A DNA stretch of 64,000 nucleotides from EB88 sp965199135 (GTDB lineage: Bacteria > Acidobacteriota > Terriglobia > Terriglobales > Acidobacteriaceae): the NCBI GenBank assembly GCA_965199135.1, contig OZ240685.1:682001-746000 (forward strand). The letters run 5' to 3'. Position 1 is the first letter of the stretch. Every line of letters starts with the position of its first letter. The notes beneath the pieces are model-generated. The model had not been told where the DNA came from. It saw only the letters and a list, made by a program, of their open reading frames with translations, and searched no databases. This document shows, piece by piece, positions 1-11,552 of this stretch. Made by a program: the position numbers and the translations under genes.

Positions 1-45
1 TCTCTCCGTGCAGCCAACCGCAGGGTGCAGTCGAGAAGACCTTCC

Positions 46-1731
46 CTAGGGCGTCTCTGGTTCGAGCACAGTGTCGCATAGCTCTTCTGCATACGAGTTA
101 CGCATCCAGCTGTGTCCGCAGAAAACGCGCGCAGGCCGATATCCATTCGCCTCGAAGTAGCGGGCGATGCCGAATGTGTCATTCAGGACCACGCCTGGCA
201 CAGGAGGAGTTCGCGGCTGCCAGTCGCGCTCAATCTCCGCATCGGGTCCGCTCTCGTAGCCTCCGATAATGATGAAGTGCGGATGCGCAGCGAGCACGTC
301 TTCTACCGTCGAGTACGACCGCATAGTCGTGCTCCAGTACCAATACCGATGCGGCGGCTGGTTGAGGTAGATGTTGCGACCGAAGTACAGCAGCGGATCA
401 ATGCTGAAGTAGTAAAAGCCCGCCAACTTCCCGCCGCCGTTCGGCGAAACTCCCTGCGACTTCAGATAGTCCGCTGTCATTTTTCCCGGCGCATAGGGGT
501 GTCGGCGCTCTGCAAGCACAGCGTGGGCACTCCAGAAAACCTGCACCACACACATGACCACGAAGAGCGATGCTGTCACACGACTCACCAGCCGCAGCCT
601 TGGTGTCGTCAGAGTTGTTGGCCACGTCAGCCAGGCACTGGCCAGAAAGCCGGTGTAGACCATCCCCACATGTCTTGGTGCAAGATAGAGCGAGGTAAAC
701 ACGGCGACCATGAGCAGATATGGCACAAAGCCGAGCATGCCAACCGGCCTTCCGCTTTGACGCGCAAGCACAGCCTGCAGAATGCATCCGGCGACGAGCA
801 GAAGAGCCAGCAACGGCGCTGATGCCAGCGGGTAGGTGATCACCGAGAGCGTCCGCGCGACCTTGTTCCAAACCTTGTCGAAGCCGTGCCGCACATGCAC
901 AACGGCAGGGGCCGGCGTCAGGTCGGCCATCTTCTGCGAGACAAGCGCGGGCGGCGCCTCGGTATGCATGCCGACCTGCCGCTCGATCTTTGCGATGGAG
1001 CGCTGGATGTTATTGCCGGCAGAGTAGTCGATATCGGCAGCAGGGATCATGGTCGCGATCGCCCCGAGCCAGAACACCAGCAGCAGGCCTGCCGCGGGAA
1101 CCATCCCTCTCGACTGCCTTTTCCAGAGCACACCCGCGACGATCGCAAGTCCCCCCGAAAGCAGCGCGCCATGCACCGAGAGGTTCGCGAGCAGGCCCAG
1201 GAGCATCGCGAGCAGCCATGGCCGCGGGAGGGCAGATCGCAGCAGCGTCACGGATCCGAACACCAGCACCGCGGCCAGGCAGTAGGAGCGAGCGACCACC
1301 GTGTCCTGGTAGAAGAAAAAGAAGGTGAACGGAAGCAGGTACCGCACGGCAGCCGGAAACGGCGCGAAGCGAAGCAACACCGCCACAGCCGCGCCTTGTA
1401 TGCCGATCACGGTCCACTCCATGGCGCGGAAAGAGAACCCGCAGCACTGCAGGAGCTTCAGGAACGCATGCCAGAGCCCGCCTGTGCCCTCGTAGTGCAG
1501 GCTATGCGTGAACAGGGCTCTCCAGCCGACGCCCTCGGCAAGCATCCAGGCCTGCGCTTCGTCCGCCCAGGGCGTGTGCTGCGCAACGGCATACCCCGCA
1601 GCAAGCAGCCAGAGGATGAGACACAGGGATTCGCCCACTCCCCAGCGCGCCTGCTGGAGTGCGGGATCGAGCCACGCCAACGGTCTTTTCACCGCGGCAT
1701 CGGGTAAGCCGCCCTGCACCTGCGTTGCCAC
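46..1731 (-). CDS. polytopic membrane protein, probable GT-C type glycosyltransferase
   Basis: A 561-aa protein with about ten hydrophobic segments and a soluble C-terminal tail. Close to the first membrane segment it carries PWADEAQAW, which resembles the acidic first-loop motif of GT-C glycosyltransferases (PMT/ArnT-like enzymes that use lipid-linked sugar donors). No specific family can be named from sequence alone. The start is GTG, preceded by AAGGGAG at a 6-nt distance. It lies 25 bp downstream of the LssY_C protein on the same strand and its SD sits in that gap, so the two are probably co-transcribed. The function as a sugar transferase is inference; a general membrane protein of unknown role is the alternative. 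Confidence 0.7.
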   Translation of the reverse strand: MATQVQGGLPDAAVKRPLAWLDPALQQARWGVGESLCLILWLLAAGYAVAQHTPWADEAQAWMLAEGVGWRALFTHSLHYEGTGGLWHAFLKLLQCCGFSFRAMEWTVIGIQGAAVAVLLRFAPFPAAVRYLLPFTFFFFYQDTVVARSYCLAAVLVFGSVTLLRSALPRPWLLAMLLGLLANLSVHGALLSGGLAIVAGVLWKRQSRGMVPAAGLLLVFWLGAIATMIPAADIDYSAGNNIQRSIAKIERQVGMHTEAPPALVSQKMADLTPAPAVVHVRHGFDKVWNKVARTLSVITYPLASAPLLALLLVAGCILQAVLARQSGRPVGMLGFVPYLLMVAVFTSLYLAPRHVGMVYTGFLASAWLTWPTTLTTPRLRLVSRVTASLFVVMCVVQVFWSAHAVLAERRHPYAPGKMTADYLKSQGVSPNGGGKLAGFYYFSIDPLLYFGRNIYLNQPPHRYWYWSTTMRSYSTVEDVLAAHPHFIIIGGYESGPDAEIERDWQPRTPPVPGVVLNDTFGIARYFEANGYRPARVFCGHSWMRNSYAEELCDTVLEPETP

Positions 1732-1756
1732 CTGTGTCTCCCTTCCGCGCTCTGCT

Positions 1757-2902
1757 TCAGCGCAGCGCCATGACCAAGATCCGGCCTTCGGTTGTGAAGT
1801 TGCCGCCGGTAGCGGTGGATGAGGAGTGCACCGGATCCGCAGGGCTCACGTACGCTGCCGCAGCCAGAACGCCAGAAGCCGCAAAACTCTTCTGGATAAA
1901 GTCCCGCTCCACATCTATGTCGGGGTCGATGTGGTGCGTGACGCCGTTGTCCCGCTGGTCGCGCTCCAGTCCGTCATCGTGCGTCGCCGACCCCACCCAC
2001 AGCGGCTCCCCCGCAACCGTCAGACCTGTGCTCCAGAGCCGCAGGTGATGGCGCTCGAGAGCGACGACCAGCGGGTCAGCGCGGGCGTAGCTCAGGTCCT
2101 GCGGACGGCCAAAAAGGTACAGCGTGCTCATCGGCATTGCCGTGTAGGACTGCCTGGAAAGGGTCGCCATCAGCCCATGAAGCACTGCCTGGTTCGTGCT
2201 CTTGTCGACTGCAATCCAACCCGCAGCGGTAAACGCTTTCTTGACATCTGTTTCACGCCCTAACAGGGCGAAATTGACTGCGTCTCCCGGGTCTCCCTGC
2301 TGGTCTGTTACCCGTCGCGGTATCGCAGCGAACATACCAGGCGTCAACACAGACTCCATGTCGATCGCAGGCGCAACCGGTATCGGCGCTGCCGCCTTGC
2401 TCAACTTCACTGTTACCGTAAACGCGCCCGTACCCGCGAGTGTCTCGCCAACGTTGACGGCAAAATAGAGCTCCCCTGGGGCAGCCACGTCTTGCTGCCA
2501 CAAAGAGCCTGCAACGAACGGAACTGCTGCCTCCGCGCTCCCGATACGCGCCACGAGTGCACAGGTGTTGGCTGCGGGTGCAGGAAAGCCGCGCAGGAGA
2601 TCCTTCCAGCCCTTTGCAAGGCCGGTGGGGTCGCACGCGCGGCCGTCCGGCAGGGTCATCGTTCCAGTCGCGGTGATGTCGAGGTGGTCTCCGGGAGCGA
2701 CCGTAACGCCTGCATCCGTCCAGGCGCCGGTGCCCGGAACGGTGATGGTATACGAGGGCCTTCGGGCCGCGAGTACCGACAGGAGTGGCGTCGTAAGCGG
2801 AACGGGCTGCACGGCGATCGGCGGGGCAGCCGCGTGCTGCGCAGCGAGCAGCAGTGAGGGGGCTGCAATCAGGATCGGGAGGGTGCGGTGGAGCGGAAGC
2901 AT
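1757..2902 (-). CDS. exported protein with lectin-like N-terminal and LssY_C C-terminal domains
   Basis: A 381-aa protein with an N-terminal signal peptide (hydrophobic to about residue 26, Ala-rich cleavage region). Residues about 60-165 look like a galactose-binding-like fold of the PA-I lectin (LecA) type: a beta-rich stretch with VTVAPGDHLDITATGTM and a loop containing ACDPTGL. Residues about 195-380 match the LssY C-terminal domain, with LYLFGRPQDLSYARAD as the most telling part. LssY_C domains occur in putative phosphatases and in many acidobacterial surface proteins; the activity is unknown. It is followed at 25 bp by the GT-C-like membrane protein. No clear SD precedes the ATG. Envelope location is inferred. 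Confidence 0.75.
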   Translation of the reverse strand: MLPLHRTLPILIAAPSLLLAAQHAAAPPIAVQPVPLTTPLLSVLAARRPSYTITVPGTGAWTDAGVTVAPGDHLDITATGTMTLPDGRACDPTGLAKGWKDLLRGFPAPAANTCALVARIGSAEAAVPFVAGSLWQQDVAAPGELYFAVNVGETLAGTGAFTVTVKLSKAAAPIPVAPAIDMESVLTPGMFAAIPRRVTDQQGDPGDAVNFALLGRETDVKKAFTAAGWIAVDKSTNQAVLHGLMATLSRQSYTAMPMSTLYLFGRPQDLSYARADPLVVALERHHLRLWSTGLTVAGEPLWVGSATHDDGLERDQRDNGVTHHIDPDIDVERDFIQKSFAASGVLAAAAYVSPADPVHSSSTATGGNFTTEGRILVMALR

Positions 2903-3002
2903 CGTGCTTGCTTGGAGGAGGGTTGGGGCGCTGCGGATGTTCGGCGGTTGGGTCCATGTTGCCCGCGGAAGAGCCCCTTGGCTCTTCCGCAGAGAGTGCA
3001 GC

Positions 3003-4298
3003 TTAGGTGCCTTCGGACCAGCCGGCCAGGTAGGCCTCCTGCTCGGGGGTCAGCACATCGATGTTGACGCCCATTGCCGCCAGCTTGAGCTTGGCGACCC
3101 GCTTGTCGAGGTGCTCCGGAACTGCAAAGACATCCTTGGGCAGGTTCTTGTACTCGGCCATCAGATACTCCGCTGCAAGCGCCTGGTTGGCGAAGCTCAT
3201 GTCCATCACGCTTGCAGGGTGACCCTCGGCAGCGGTGAGGTTGATCAGGCGTCCTTCGCCCAGGAGGCAGACGGTGCGGCCATCGCTGAGGGTGTACTCC
3301 TCAACGAACTGCCGCGGCGAACGCTGCGACGTGGAGAGCGACTCGAGCGCCGGGATGTCGATCTCAACATTGAAGTGGCCTGAGTTTGCGACCAGCGCGC
3401 CGTGCTTCATCACCTCGAAGTGTTCCTTGCGAATGACGCTCTTGTTGCCCGTGAGCGTGACGAAGATATCGCCAACCTTGGCGGCTTCGTCCATCGGCAT
3501 GACGCGGTAGCCATCCATCGTGGCTTCGAGTGCCTTGGTGGGATCAATCTCGGTCACGATCACCTCAGCGCCCATGCCGCGGGCGCGCATCGCGAGACCG
3601 CGACCACACCAGCCGTAGCCGGCGACCACGAAGCGTGCGCCGGCGATCAGCGCGTTCGTGCAGCGGATGATGCCGTCCATGGTGGACTGGCCCGTACCAT
3701 AACGGTTGTCGAACATGTGCTTGGTCAGGGCGTCGTTGACGGCAACCACGGGGTAGCGCAACACGCCCTCCTTGGCCATCGCGCGCAACCGGATGACACC
3801 GGTCGTCGTCTCTTCCGTGCCCGCGATCACCTCCTCCAGGGCGTCCTGGCGCTTGGTGTGCAGCAAGGTGACAAGATCGCAGCCATCGTCCATGGTGAAA
3901 TGCGGCTTGTGGTCGATCGCAAGCTGGAGGTGCTTGTAGTAGCCCTCGGAGTCAACGCCGTTGATCGCGAAAGTCTTGATGCCGTACTCGGCGACGAGCG
4001 CGGCCGCGGTCTCATCCTGCGTGGAGAGCGGATTCGACGCGCAGAGAGCGATATCGGCCCCCCCGTCACGAAGAGCCAGCATCAGGTTCGCGGTCTCAGT
4101 GGTGACATGGAGGCAGGCAGCCACGCGCACACCCTTGAGCGGCTGTGACTTCCGAAACTCTTCGCGGATCTGCGCGAGCACCGGCATGGAAGCCCCGGCC
4201 CACTCGATGCGGCGCTTTCCTTCCGCTGCCAGTGAAAGGTCTTTTACATCATGGGCGATCTGGACGTCAGAGGGGGACGGTGCGGACAAAGTGGCCAT
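3003..4298 (-). CDS. ahcY: adenosylhomocysteinase (S-adenosyl-L-homocysteine hydrolase)
   Basis: A 431-aa cytosolic enzyme that splits S-adenosylhomocysteine into adenosine and homocysteine and so relieves product inhibition of methyltransferases. The NAD-binding GYGWCGRG motif, NRYGTGQST and the substrate-domain GCDLVT region are intact. It ends in LAGWSEGT and lacks the C-terminal KPxHYRY tail of the long form, as in the short archaeal/Thermotoga-like class. The ATG at 4298 matches family N-termini but has no SD. An in-frame GTG at 4340 lies 15 nt after a perfect AAGGAG (4356-4361), so the true start is uncertain and a 14-residue extension is possible. Confidence 0.95.
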   Translation of the reverse strand: MATLSAPSPSDVQIAHDVKDLSLAAEGKRRIEWAGASMPVLAQIREEFRKSQPLKGVRVAACLHVTTETANLMLALRDGGADIALCASNPLSTQDETAAALVAEYGIKTFAINGVDSEGYYKHLQLAIDHKPHFTMDDGCDLVTLLHTKRQDALEEVIAGTEETTTGVIRLRAMAKEGVLRYPVVAVNDALTKHMFDNRYGTGQSTMDGIIRCTNALIAGARFVVAGYGWCGRGLAMRARGMGAEVIVTEIDPTKALEATMDGYRVMPMDEAAKVGDIFVTLTGNKSVIRKEHFEVMKHGALVANSGHFNVEIDIPALESLSTSQRSPRQFVEEYTLSDGRTVCLLGEGRLINLTAAEGHPASVMDMSFANQALAAEYLMAEYKNLPKDVFAVPEHLDKRVAKLKLAAMGVNIDVLTPEQEAYLAGWSEGT

Positions 4299-4344
4299 AT
4301 ATTGGGTCCGGAACGAGCCAGGCGAGCAGACAACACCCACGACT

Positions 4345-4361
4345 CAAACGGAGTTCTCCTT
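4345..4361 (-). promoter_or_regulatory. strong SD in the ahcY leader, better placed for an upstream ORF than for ahcY
   Basis: AAGGAG (4356-4361, minus strand) lies 8 nt before a TTG at 4347. That TTG opens a short reading frame which runs past the ahcY ATG in another frame and stops soon after. The same SD is 15 nt from the in-frame GTG of ahcY and 57 nt from its ATG. This could be a leader peptide or simply the ahcY SD used at a long distance. Confidence 0.35.
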
Positions 4362-4531
4362 GGTCTGAGGATAGCATTCAGCGGCTGGGCGCCACGGTGT
4401 TCGGCGCTGGTCAACGGCGTCCTGGTTTGATAGCGCTGGCGGCGATCCTGCGGGCAAGTCTGCCCCCGCAGAGGGCTGCAGGTGGATCAGAGGCACACAC
4501 CCGTGCACGAAGCGCGTCGGACAGGCAAAGA

Positions 4532-6940
4532 CTACGGCGGCCACAAGGTTTCCTCGATGGTCGAGGCTGAATCGGACACGGCGCCCTGGAGAGCTCCGGA
4601 AAGGGGTCCTGCCACGAGCGGCAGTCGCAGCCGCCCCTGCTGCGGGGCGTGAGCGGCGGGAAGCTGCCGCGAGCGGCCCACCACACTGTCGAGAAGATGG
4701 AGCATTGCCTCAGGGGAAAGTGGCTTCGAGAGCAGGTAGCCCTGCACCATGTCGCAGTGGAAATCCTGGAGACGCATCAGCTCTTCGGGAGTCTCGACCC
4801 CTTCGGCCACGATCTTCATCTCCAGCGTCTCCGCCAAGCCGATGACCATCCTCACCATCTCGGCGCGCCGGAAATCATGGTCCAGGTGGTGCACAAAGCT
4901 TCGGTCGATCTTCACCACATCGAACGGAAGTCGCAGGAGATAGCTCAACGAGGAGTACCCAGTCCCGAAATCATCAAGGGAAACGCCTACGCCAAGTGCC
5001 CGGAGCTGCAACAGAAGCTGCTCCACACCTGAGAACCCGCCGAGCAGGACTGACTCCGTGATCTCCAGCTTGAGCAGGTATGGATCAAGACCGCTCGTCT
5101 GCAGGGCGCGGCGGACTTCCTCAAATAGCCCATCGACCGCGAACTGATGTGCAGAGACATTGACGCTCACTGTCCAGCTTTGCCCAAAGAGCTCGTTCCA
5201 CTCCTGGAGCTGGGCACAGGCCCGGCGCAGCACCTGCTTTCCGAGATCGTGGATGAGGCCTGTGTCCTCTGCGAGCGCAATGAACTCGGCCGGCGAGACC
5301 ATGCCACGCTCCTCGTGGAACCAGCGCGCCAGTGCCTCAAAGCCGACGATCTCGATGCCGCCGCGACCATAGATCGGCTGGTAGTAGACCTCGACCGAGC
5401 GCTCCCGCAGAGCACGGCGCAGGTCCTCGCCCATCGACAGCTTGTTCTTGACCTGGGTGAGCATGTCGGGCAGGAAGGCCTGTGCCCGGTCGCGGCCCAG
5501 GTTCTTGGCCGTGTACATGGCGCAATCCGCATCCTGCAGCATGCTCTCGGCACTGGCGCCGAACTTGCCGAGCACCACTCCGATGCTTGCCGTCACGTGC
5601 ACCACGTGCTCTCCCAGGGTGAGCGGCGCGCGCAAGCGATCGATCACCCGCTGTGCTAACTCTTCCGCCTCGGCGACGCTCACGGCATCGAGCAGGATCA
5701 CGAACTCATCTCCGCCCAGGCGCGCCACCAGATCCTGCGGGCGTGCCGAGGAGCGCAGCAGCCCTGCGATCCGGCGCAGCAGCAGGTCTCCCACGCTGTG
5801 CCCCAGCGCGTCATTGATGGTCTTGAAGCGGTCGATGTCGATAAACAACACCGCGGTACGCTTTTCCCCCTCCTGCGATCGCAGCGCGAGCCGCCGGGTC
5901 ATCTCCCCCTGCAGCATCCTTCGGCTCGCAAGTCCCGTGAGCGGATCGTGCAGCACCATGTGCTCCAGACTGACCTGGACCGAGTGCAGCTGCCACTCGC
6001 GTGTGCTCGTTCGCGCGGCAAAGAGCAGAAATGCAGCGATCAGGGTGATGCTGCCGGCAGAGGGCCGGGCATGAACCAGCGCCCCGGAGGAGACCAGCGA
6101 CATCGCGGTCAACCCCAGAGCGCTCACAGCCTGCAGGTGCGCCGGATCGATCCATCGGGCGATCGTGCGCGGCATGGCTGCCCCATCGCTCTCCCGCCCG
6201 CTGAGCAGAACCAGCGCAGAGAATCCGGAGAACGGAAAGGTCCAGCAGAGATCGATGAGCGAGCCAGGAGCGAAGCCAACTCGCCAGCCTCCATATCCGC
6301 CGACCGAGCAGATCGAGTAGAAGATCGCGAAGACAAACAGGTTGCGGTAGAACGTGCGCTCCGCTCCCTCGACCGTGACGGAGTACCGCAGGGCACACGC
6401 CAGGATCAACGCGAGACTCTGCACGTCATATGCAAACGACATGCTGATGGTGCCGGGGCTGAGGTACACAAACGCGAACAGGGTGCTGAAGAAGATCGCA
6501 GCCTGCGCGGTGTCGAGCCAGCCGACCGGGTCGCGGCGTGTCGCCTGCGGCGAACCCGAGGCCACCAGGAGCAGAGGAAAAGCAAACAGCAGCCATAGCG
6601 CATCACTCAGCGAGATCTGGCCCTGGGCCCGCTTCGCAAACAGCCCGGCACAGTACACCGATTGCGCCACACTCCAGATCAGAAATGCGGCCGCAAGCTG
6701 CTTCCAGAGTCGACAGAGCCGTCCCCGAGGGACGCGGCGCGATTGCAACCAACACACCGCGACCGCCAGCGCGGGCACCAGCACCTGGATCACATTGGAC
6801 GCGAGTATCGGGTGCGGCAGAAACAGCAGTGCGAAGAGCTGACTGGCCTCAACCGAGATCACGGCCAGCAGCAGCAGCCGGGTCAAAGCCCGGGACCGCG
6901 ACCGGTGCGCCGGCGATCGAGCAGTCCGCTTTGCTGTCAT
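4532..6940 (-). CDS. membrane-anchored GGDEF-EAL protein (c-di-GMP cyclase/phosphodiesterase)
   Basis: An 802-aa protein with an N-terminal membrane region of roughly nine hydrophobic segments (to about residue 310), a GGDEF domain (about 325-490) and an EAL domain (about 505-755). GGDEF is intact, with an RxxD inhibitory site five residues before it (RPQD), so the cyclase could be active and feedback-inhibited. The EAL part keeps EALARW, NVSAHQF, the ITES glutamate, DDFGTGYSS, KIDRSFV and VAEGVET, so phosphodiesterase activity is also possible. Which activity dominates cannot be read from sequence. The ATG at 6940 has GAGG five nt upstream and is preferred over an in-frame start six codons earlier. 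The sensory membrane part belongs to no MASE type I recognise. Confidence 0.93.
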   Translation of the reverse strand: MTAKRTARSPAHRSRSRALTRLLLLAVISVEASQLFALLFLPHPILASNVIQVLVPALAVAVCWLQSRRVPRGRLCRLWKQLAAAFLIWSVAQSVYCAGLFAKRAQGQISLSDALWLLFAFPLLLVASGSPQATRRDPVGWLDTAQAAIFFSTLFAFVYLSPGTISMSFAYDVQSLALILACALRYSVTVEGAERTFYRNLFVFAIFYSICSVGGYGGWRVGFAPGSLIDLCWTFPFSGFSALVLLSGRESDGAAMPRTIARWIDPAHLQAVSALGLTAMSLVSSGALVHARPSAGSITLIAAFLLFAARTSTREWQLHSVQVSLEHMVLHDPLTGLASRRMLQGEMTRRLALRSQEGEKRTAVLFIDIDRFKTINDALGHSVGDLLLRRIAGLLRSSARPQDLVARLGGDEFVILLDAVSVAEAEELAQRVIDRLRAPLTLGEHVVHVTASIGVVLGKFGASAESMLQDADCAMYTAKNLGRDRAQAFLPDMLTQVKNKLSMGEDLRRALRERSVEVYYQPIYGRGGIEIVGFEALARWFHEERGMVSPAEFIALAEDTGLIHDLGKQVLRRACAQLQEWNELFGQSWTVSVNVSAHQFAVDGLFEEVRRALQTSGLDPYLLKLEITESVLLGGFSGVEQLLLQLRALGVGVSLDDFGTGYSSLSYLLRLPFDVVKIDRSFVHHLDHDFRRAEMVRMVIGLAETLEMKIVAEGVETPEELMRLQDFHCDMVQGYLLSKPLSPEAMLHLLDSVVGRSRQLPAAHAPQQGRLRLPLVAGPLSGALQGAVSDSASTIEETLWPP

Positions 6941-7013
6941 CGAGTCCTCGCACCACACCTATCGGCCGAGTAGAGGACATCATGAAGCCCGGGAACAAAT
7001 TTTTGCGAAACGG

Positions 7014-8108
7014 CTACGGGCCTTTTTCCAAATCGAGAATCGCGCGCTTTCGTTCCAATCCCCAACGGTAACCGGTCAGCGCCCCGGTGCTGCCAACCAC
7101 GCGATGGCACGGCACCACGACCGCGAGCGGATTTTCGGCACAGGCGCGCGCCACGGCCCGGGTCGCGGTCGGCTGGCCCAGAGAGGCTGCGACCTGGGCA
7201 TAGGTGCGGGTCTCGCCTCGCGGAATTGCCCGCAGTGCCGACCAGACCCGGGCCTGAAATGCGGTGGCCCGCAGATCAAGTGGCAACGCGCCTGCGCCTG
7301 CTGGCTCATAGAGGGTACGCAGAATGGCTTCGAGTTCACGCGCGAGTGTCAGGTCTTCTCGGATCTCTTTGGCTGCAGGAAACCGGCTGCGGAGATCTTC
7401 CTGGAGTTCCTGCACGGTTGCGCCCAGCAGGACGGCGCACAGCCCGCGCTCGGTTGCCGCCACGAGCAGGAGCCCGAGTGAGCGGACGACCGCAGGTCCT
7501 GCGCTTCGCTCCGGATGACCGGGCCCGGTGCTCTCGCCGGTCGGGCTTGCGGAACCGACAGCGTAACGGATCTGCTCGCCCCGCCCGCGCTGCGCATACG
7601 CCCTGGACCGCATCCCGAGCGGGGCCGCGGCGTGCGCGCGACTGGGCGCGGAAAAACCTGCGCTGTAGACAGCCTCGGTCGCCCGCATCCCCCGCGAGAG
7701 TTCATCCCGGTACTGCCCTGCCCGCAGTGCATTCGCGTAGGCCCGGGGACTCAGGCCGGTGTGCGCGGTGAAGAGCCGCTGCACGGTATACGGGCTGTAG
7801 CCGAACTTCGCCGCCAACCGCTTCAGCGTGACCTGCTGGTCAAGATGCTCGCGGAGGTACTGCTCCACCTCGGAGACCAGCGGAACGGAGAGCCTGGGCG
7901 CAAGCGGGCGGCAGCGAAGGCAGGCGCGGAAGCCGGCAGACTGCGCCGCATCCGCGTTCCGGAAGAACCGCACCTGCGTTCGCGCCGGACGTCGGCTTGG
8001 GCAGTCCGGACGGCAGAAGATGCCGGTGCTCTCTACCCCGTAGAGGAAATCTGCCTCCGGGTCGCGTCTCAGCACGCTCTGCCATGCGCCCTCGTCGGTT
8101 CTCTGCAT
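7014..8108 (-). CDS. ada: bifunctional Ada: methylphosphotriester sensor/AraC regulator and O6-methylguanine-DNA methyltransferase
   Basis: A 364-aa protein for repair of alkylated DNA and induction of the adaptive response. Order: N-Ada zinc domain with the four cysteines C32, C36, C63 and C66, where one Cys accepts methyl groups from phosphotriesters; AraC-type helix-turn-helix (about 80-170, VTLKRLAAKFGYSPYTVQRL); RNase H-like and methyltransferase domains with the active site VVPCHRVVG. All key residues are present. ATG 8108 is chosen because GGAGG lies 8 nt upstream; an ORF 10 codons longer lacks that support. It is last in the pheST-cop-ruvB run, 79 bp after ruvB. Confidence 0.95.
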   Translation of the reverse strand: MQRTDEGAWQSVLRRDPEADFLYGVESTGIFCRPDCPSRRPARTQVRFFRNADAAQSAGFRACLRCRPLAPRLSVPLVSEVEQYLREHLDQQVTLKRLAAKFGYSPYTVQRLFTAHTGLSPRAYANALRAGQYRDELSRGMRATEAVYSAGFSAPSRAHAAAPLGMRSRAYAQRGRGEQIRYAVGSASPTGESTGPGHPERSAGPAVVRSLGLLLVAATERGLCAVLLGATVQELQEDLRSRFPAAKEIREDLTLARELEAILRTLYEPAGAGALPLDLRATAFQARVWSALRAIPRGETRTYAQVAASLGQPTATRAVARACAENPLAVVVPCHRVVGSTGALTGYRWGLERKRAILDLEKGP

Positions 8109-8187
8109 CGTTGCCACCTCCGGGCCAGTGACCACCATGCTTGCAGCTCACGCGCTCGCGCACATCCCGCTGCTTGCGCGCAGAGTG

Positions 8188-9222
8188 CTAAAAGAGGCCA
8201 GGCTGGCGACGAGGCTGCATGATTCCGAAATGCTCATACGCGAGCCTTGTGGCTACCCGCCCACGCGGCGTCCGATCGAGAAAGCCGATCTGGATCAGGA
8301 AGGGCTCGTAAATCTCTTCGAGCGCGTCCTGCTCTTCTGACAGGGTGGCTGCAAGCGTGTTCAGGCCGACCGGGCCGCCGTCGTACTTCTCGATGATCGT
8401 CAGGAGAAGCCGCCGGTCGAGCTCATCGAAGCCATGGGCGTCGACCTCAAGCAGTTCGAGTGCATGCATCGCGATCGCGCGATCGATGATGCCGGTTCCG
8501 CGGACCTGGGCGTAGTCGCGAACGCGGCGCAAGAGGCGATTGGCAATGCGCGGTGTTCCCCGGGAACGCATTGCGATCTCGGCGGCGCCATCGGCGTCGA
8601 TCGGCACCCCCAGCACCTCGGCTGAGCGCTCGACGACGAAGCGGAGCTCGTCATCGGTGTAGTACTCCAGGCGCAAGAGGATGCCGAAGCGGGAGCGCAA
8701 CGGCGAAGAGAGCAGCCCGGGCCGCGTGGTGGCCGCGACAAAAGTGAAGGGCTTGATGTCCATGACGTGCGTGCGTGCGCCCGGACCCTGGCCGATGATG
8801 ATGTCGAGCTTGTAGTCCTCGAGCGCGGTGTAGAGCTTTTCTTCAAGCACCGGCTGCAGCCGATGGATCTCGTCGAGGAAAAGCACCTGTCGCTCACGGA
8901 CGTTGGTGAGGATCGCGGTCAGGTCGCCCTGGATCTGCAGCGCCGGGCCAGAGGTCTGCTGGAAGCCGACATCGAGTTCATTCGCGACGATCGATGCCAG
9001 GGTGGTCTTGCCGAGCCCCGGCGGTCCGAAGAGCAGCACGTGATCGAGCGCCTCGCCGCGGGCCCGGGCGGCCTCCAGAGCAATCTCCAGCTGCTGCTTG
9101 GCCTTGTTCTGCCCGATAAATTCGCGCAGGTAGCGGGGCCGCAGCTTCAGTTCAAACGAGCTTTCCTCATCCGCGCGGGTGGCGGACACCAGCCGCTCCG
9201 GGTTATCACCGTAGACCACCAT
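8188..9222 (-). CDS. ruvB: Holliday junction branch migration ATPase RuvB
   Basis: A 344-aa hexameric AAA+ motor that drives branch migration of Holliday junctions with RuvA and RuvC. Walker A GPPGLGKTT, Walker B LDEIHR, sensor 1 ATTRPG and the C-terminal winged helix are intact. No ruvA or ruvC is adjacent. ATG 9222 is chosen; a GTG two codons earlier is also in frame. No SD is seen, but TAGACT (9231-9236) lies 8 nt before the ATG, so a leaderless transcript is possible besides read-through from copA, which ends 26 bp upstream. Confidence 0.96.
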   Translation of the reverse strand: MVVYGDNPERLVSATRADEESSFELKLRPRYLREFIGQNKAKQQLEIALEAARARGEALDHVLLFGPPGLGKTTLASIVANELDVGFQQTSGPALQIQGDLTAILTNVRERQVLFLDEIHRLQPVLEEKLYTALEDYKLDIIIGQGPGARTHVMDIKPFTFVAATTRPGLLSSPLRSRFGILLRLEYYTDDELRFVVERSAEVLGVPIDADGAAEIAMRSRGTPRIANRLLRRVRDYAQVRGTGIIDRAIAMHALELLEVDAHGFDELDRRLLLTIIEKYDGGPVGLNTLAATLSEEQDALEEIYEPFLIQIGFLDRTPRGRVATRLAYEHFGIMQPRRQPGLF

Positions 9223-9230
9223 GTGCACCC

Positions 9231-9236
9231 AGTCTA
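9231..9236 (-). promoter_or_regulatory. candidate -10 hexamer for ruvB
   Basis: TAGACT on the minus strand ends 8 nt before the ruvB ATG at 9222. There is no SD in between. It is one of several such elements in the window. Confidence 0.35.
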
Positions 9237-9248
9237 ACTGCGAGCGGC

Positions 9249-11538
<2,290 letters not shown>

Positions 11539-11552
<14 letters not shown>

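Noticed and set aside
1..45. Sequence left of the first gene
   Set aside because: Only 45 bp; nothing can be assigned.
886..1707. Long plus-strand ORF opposite the GT-C-like gene, and similar long antisense ORFs opposite the receptors, copA and mfd
   Set aside because: Expected shadows in high-GC coding DNA: Arg/His-rich composition, no family features, no SD.
4299..4531. SAH or SAM riboswitch before ahcY
   Set aside because: No conserved core of either class could be found in the leader.
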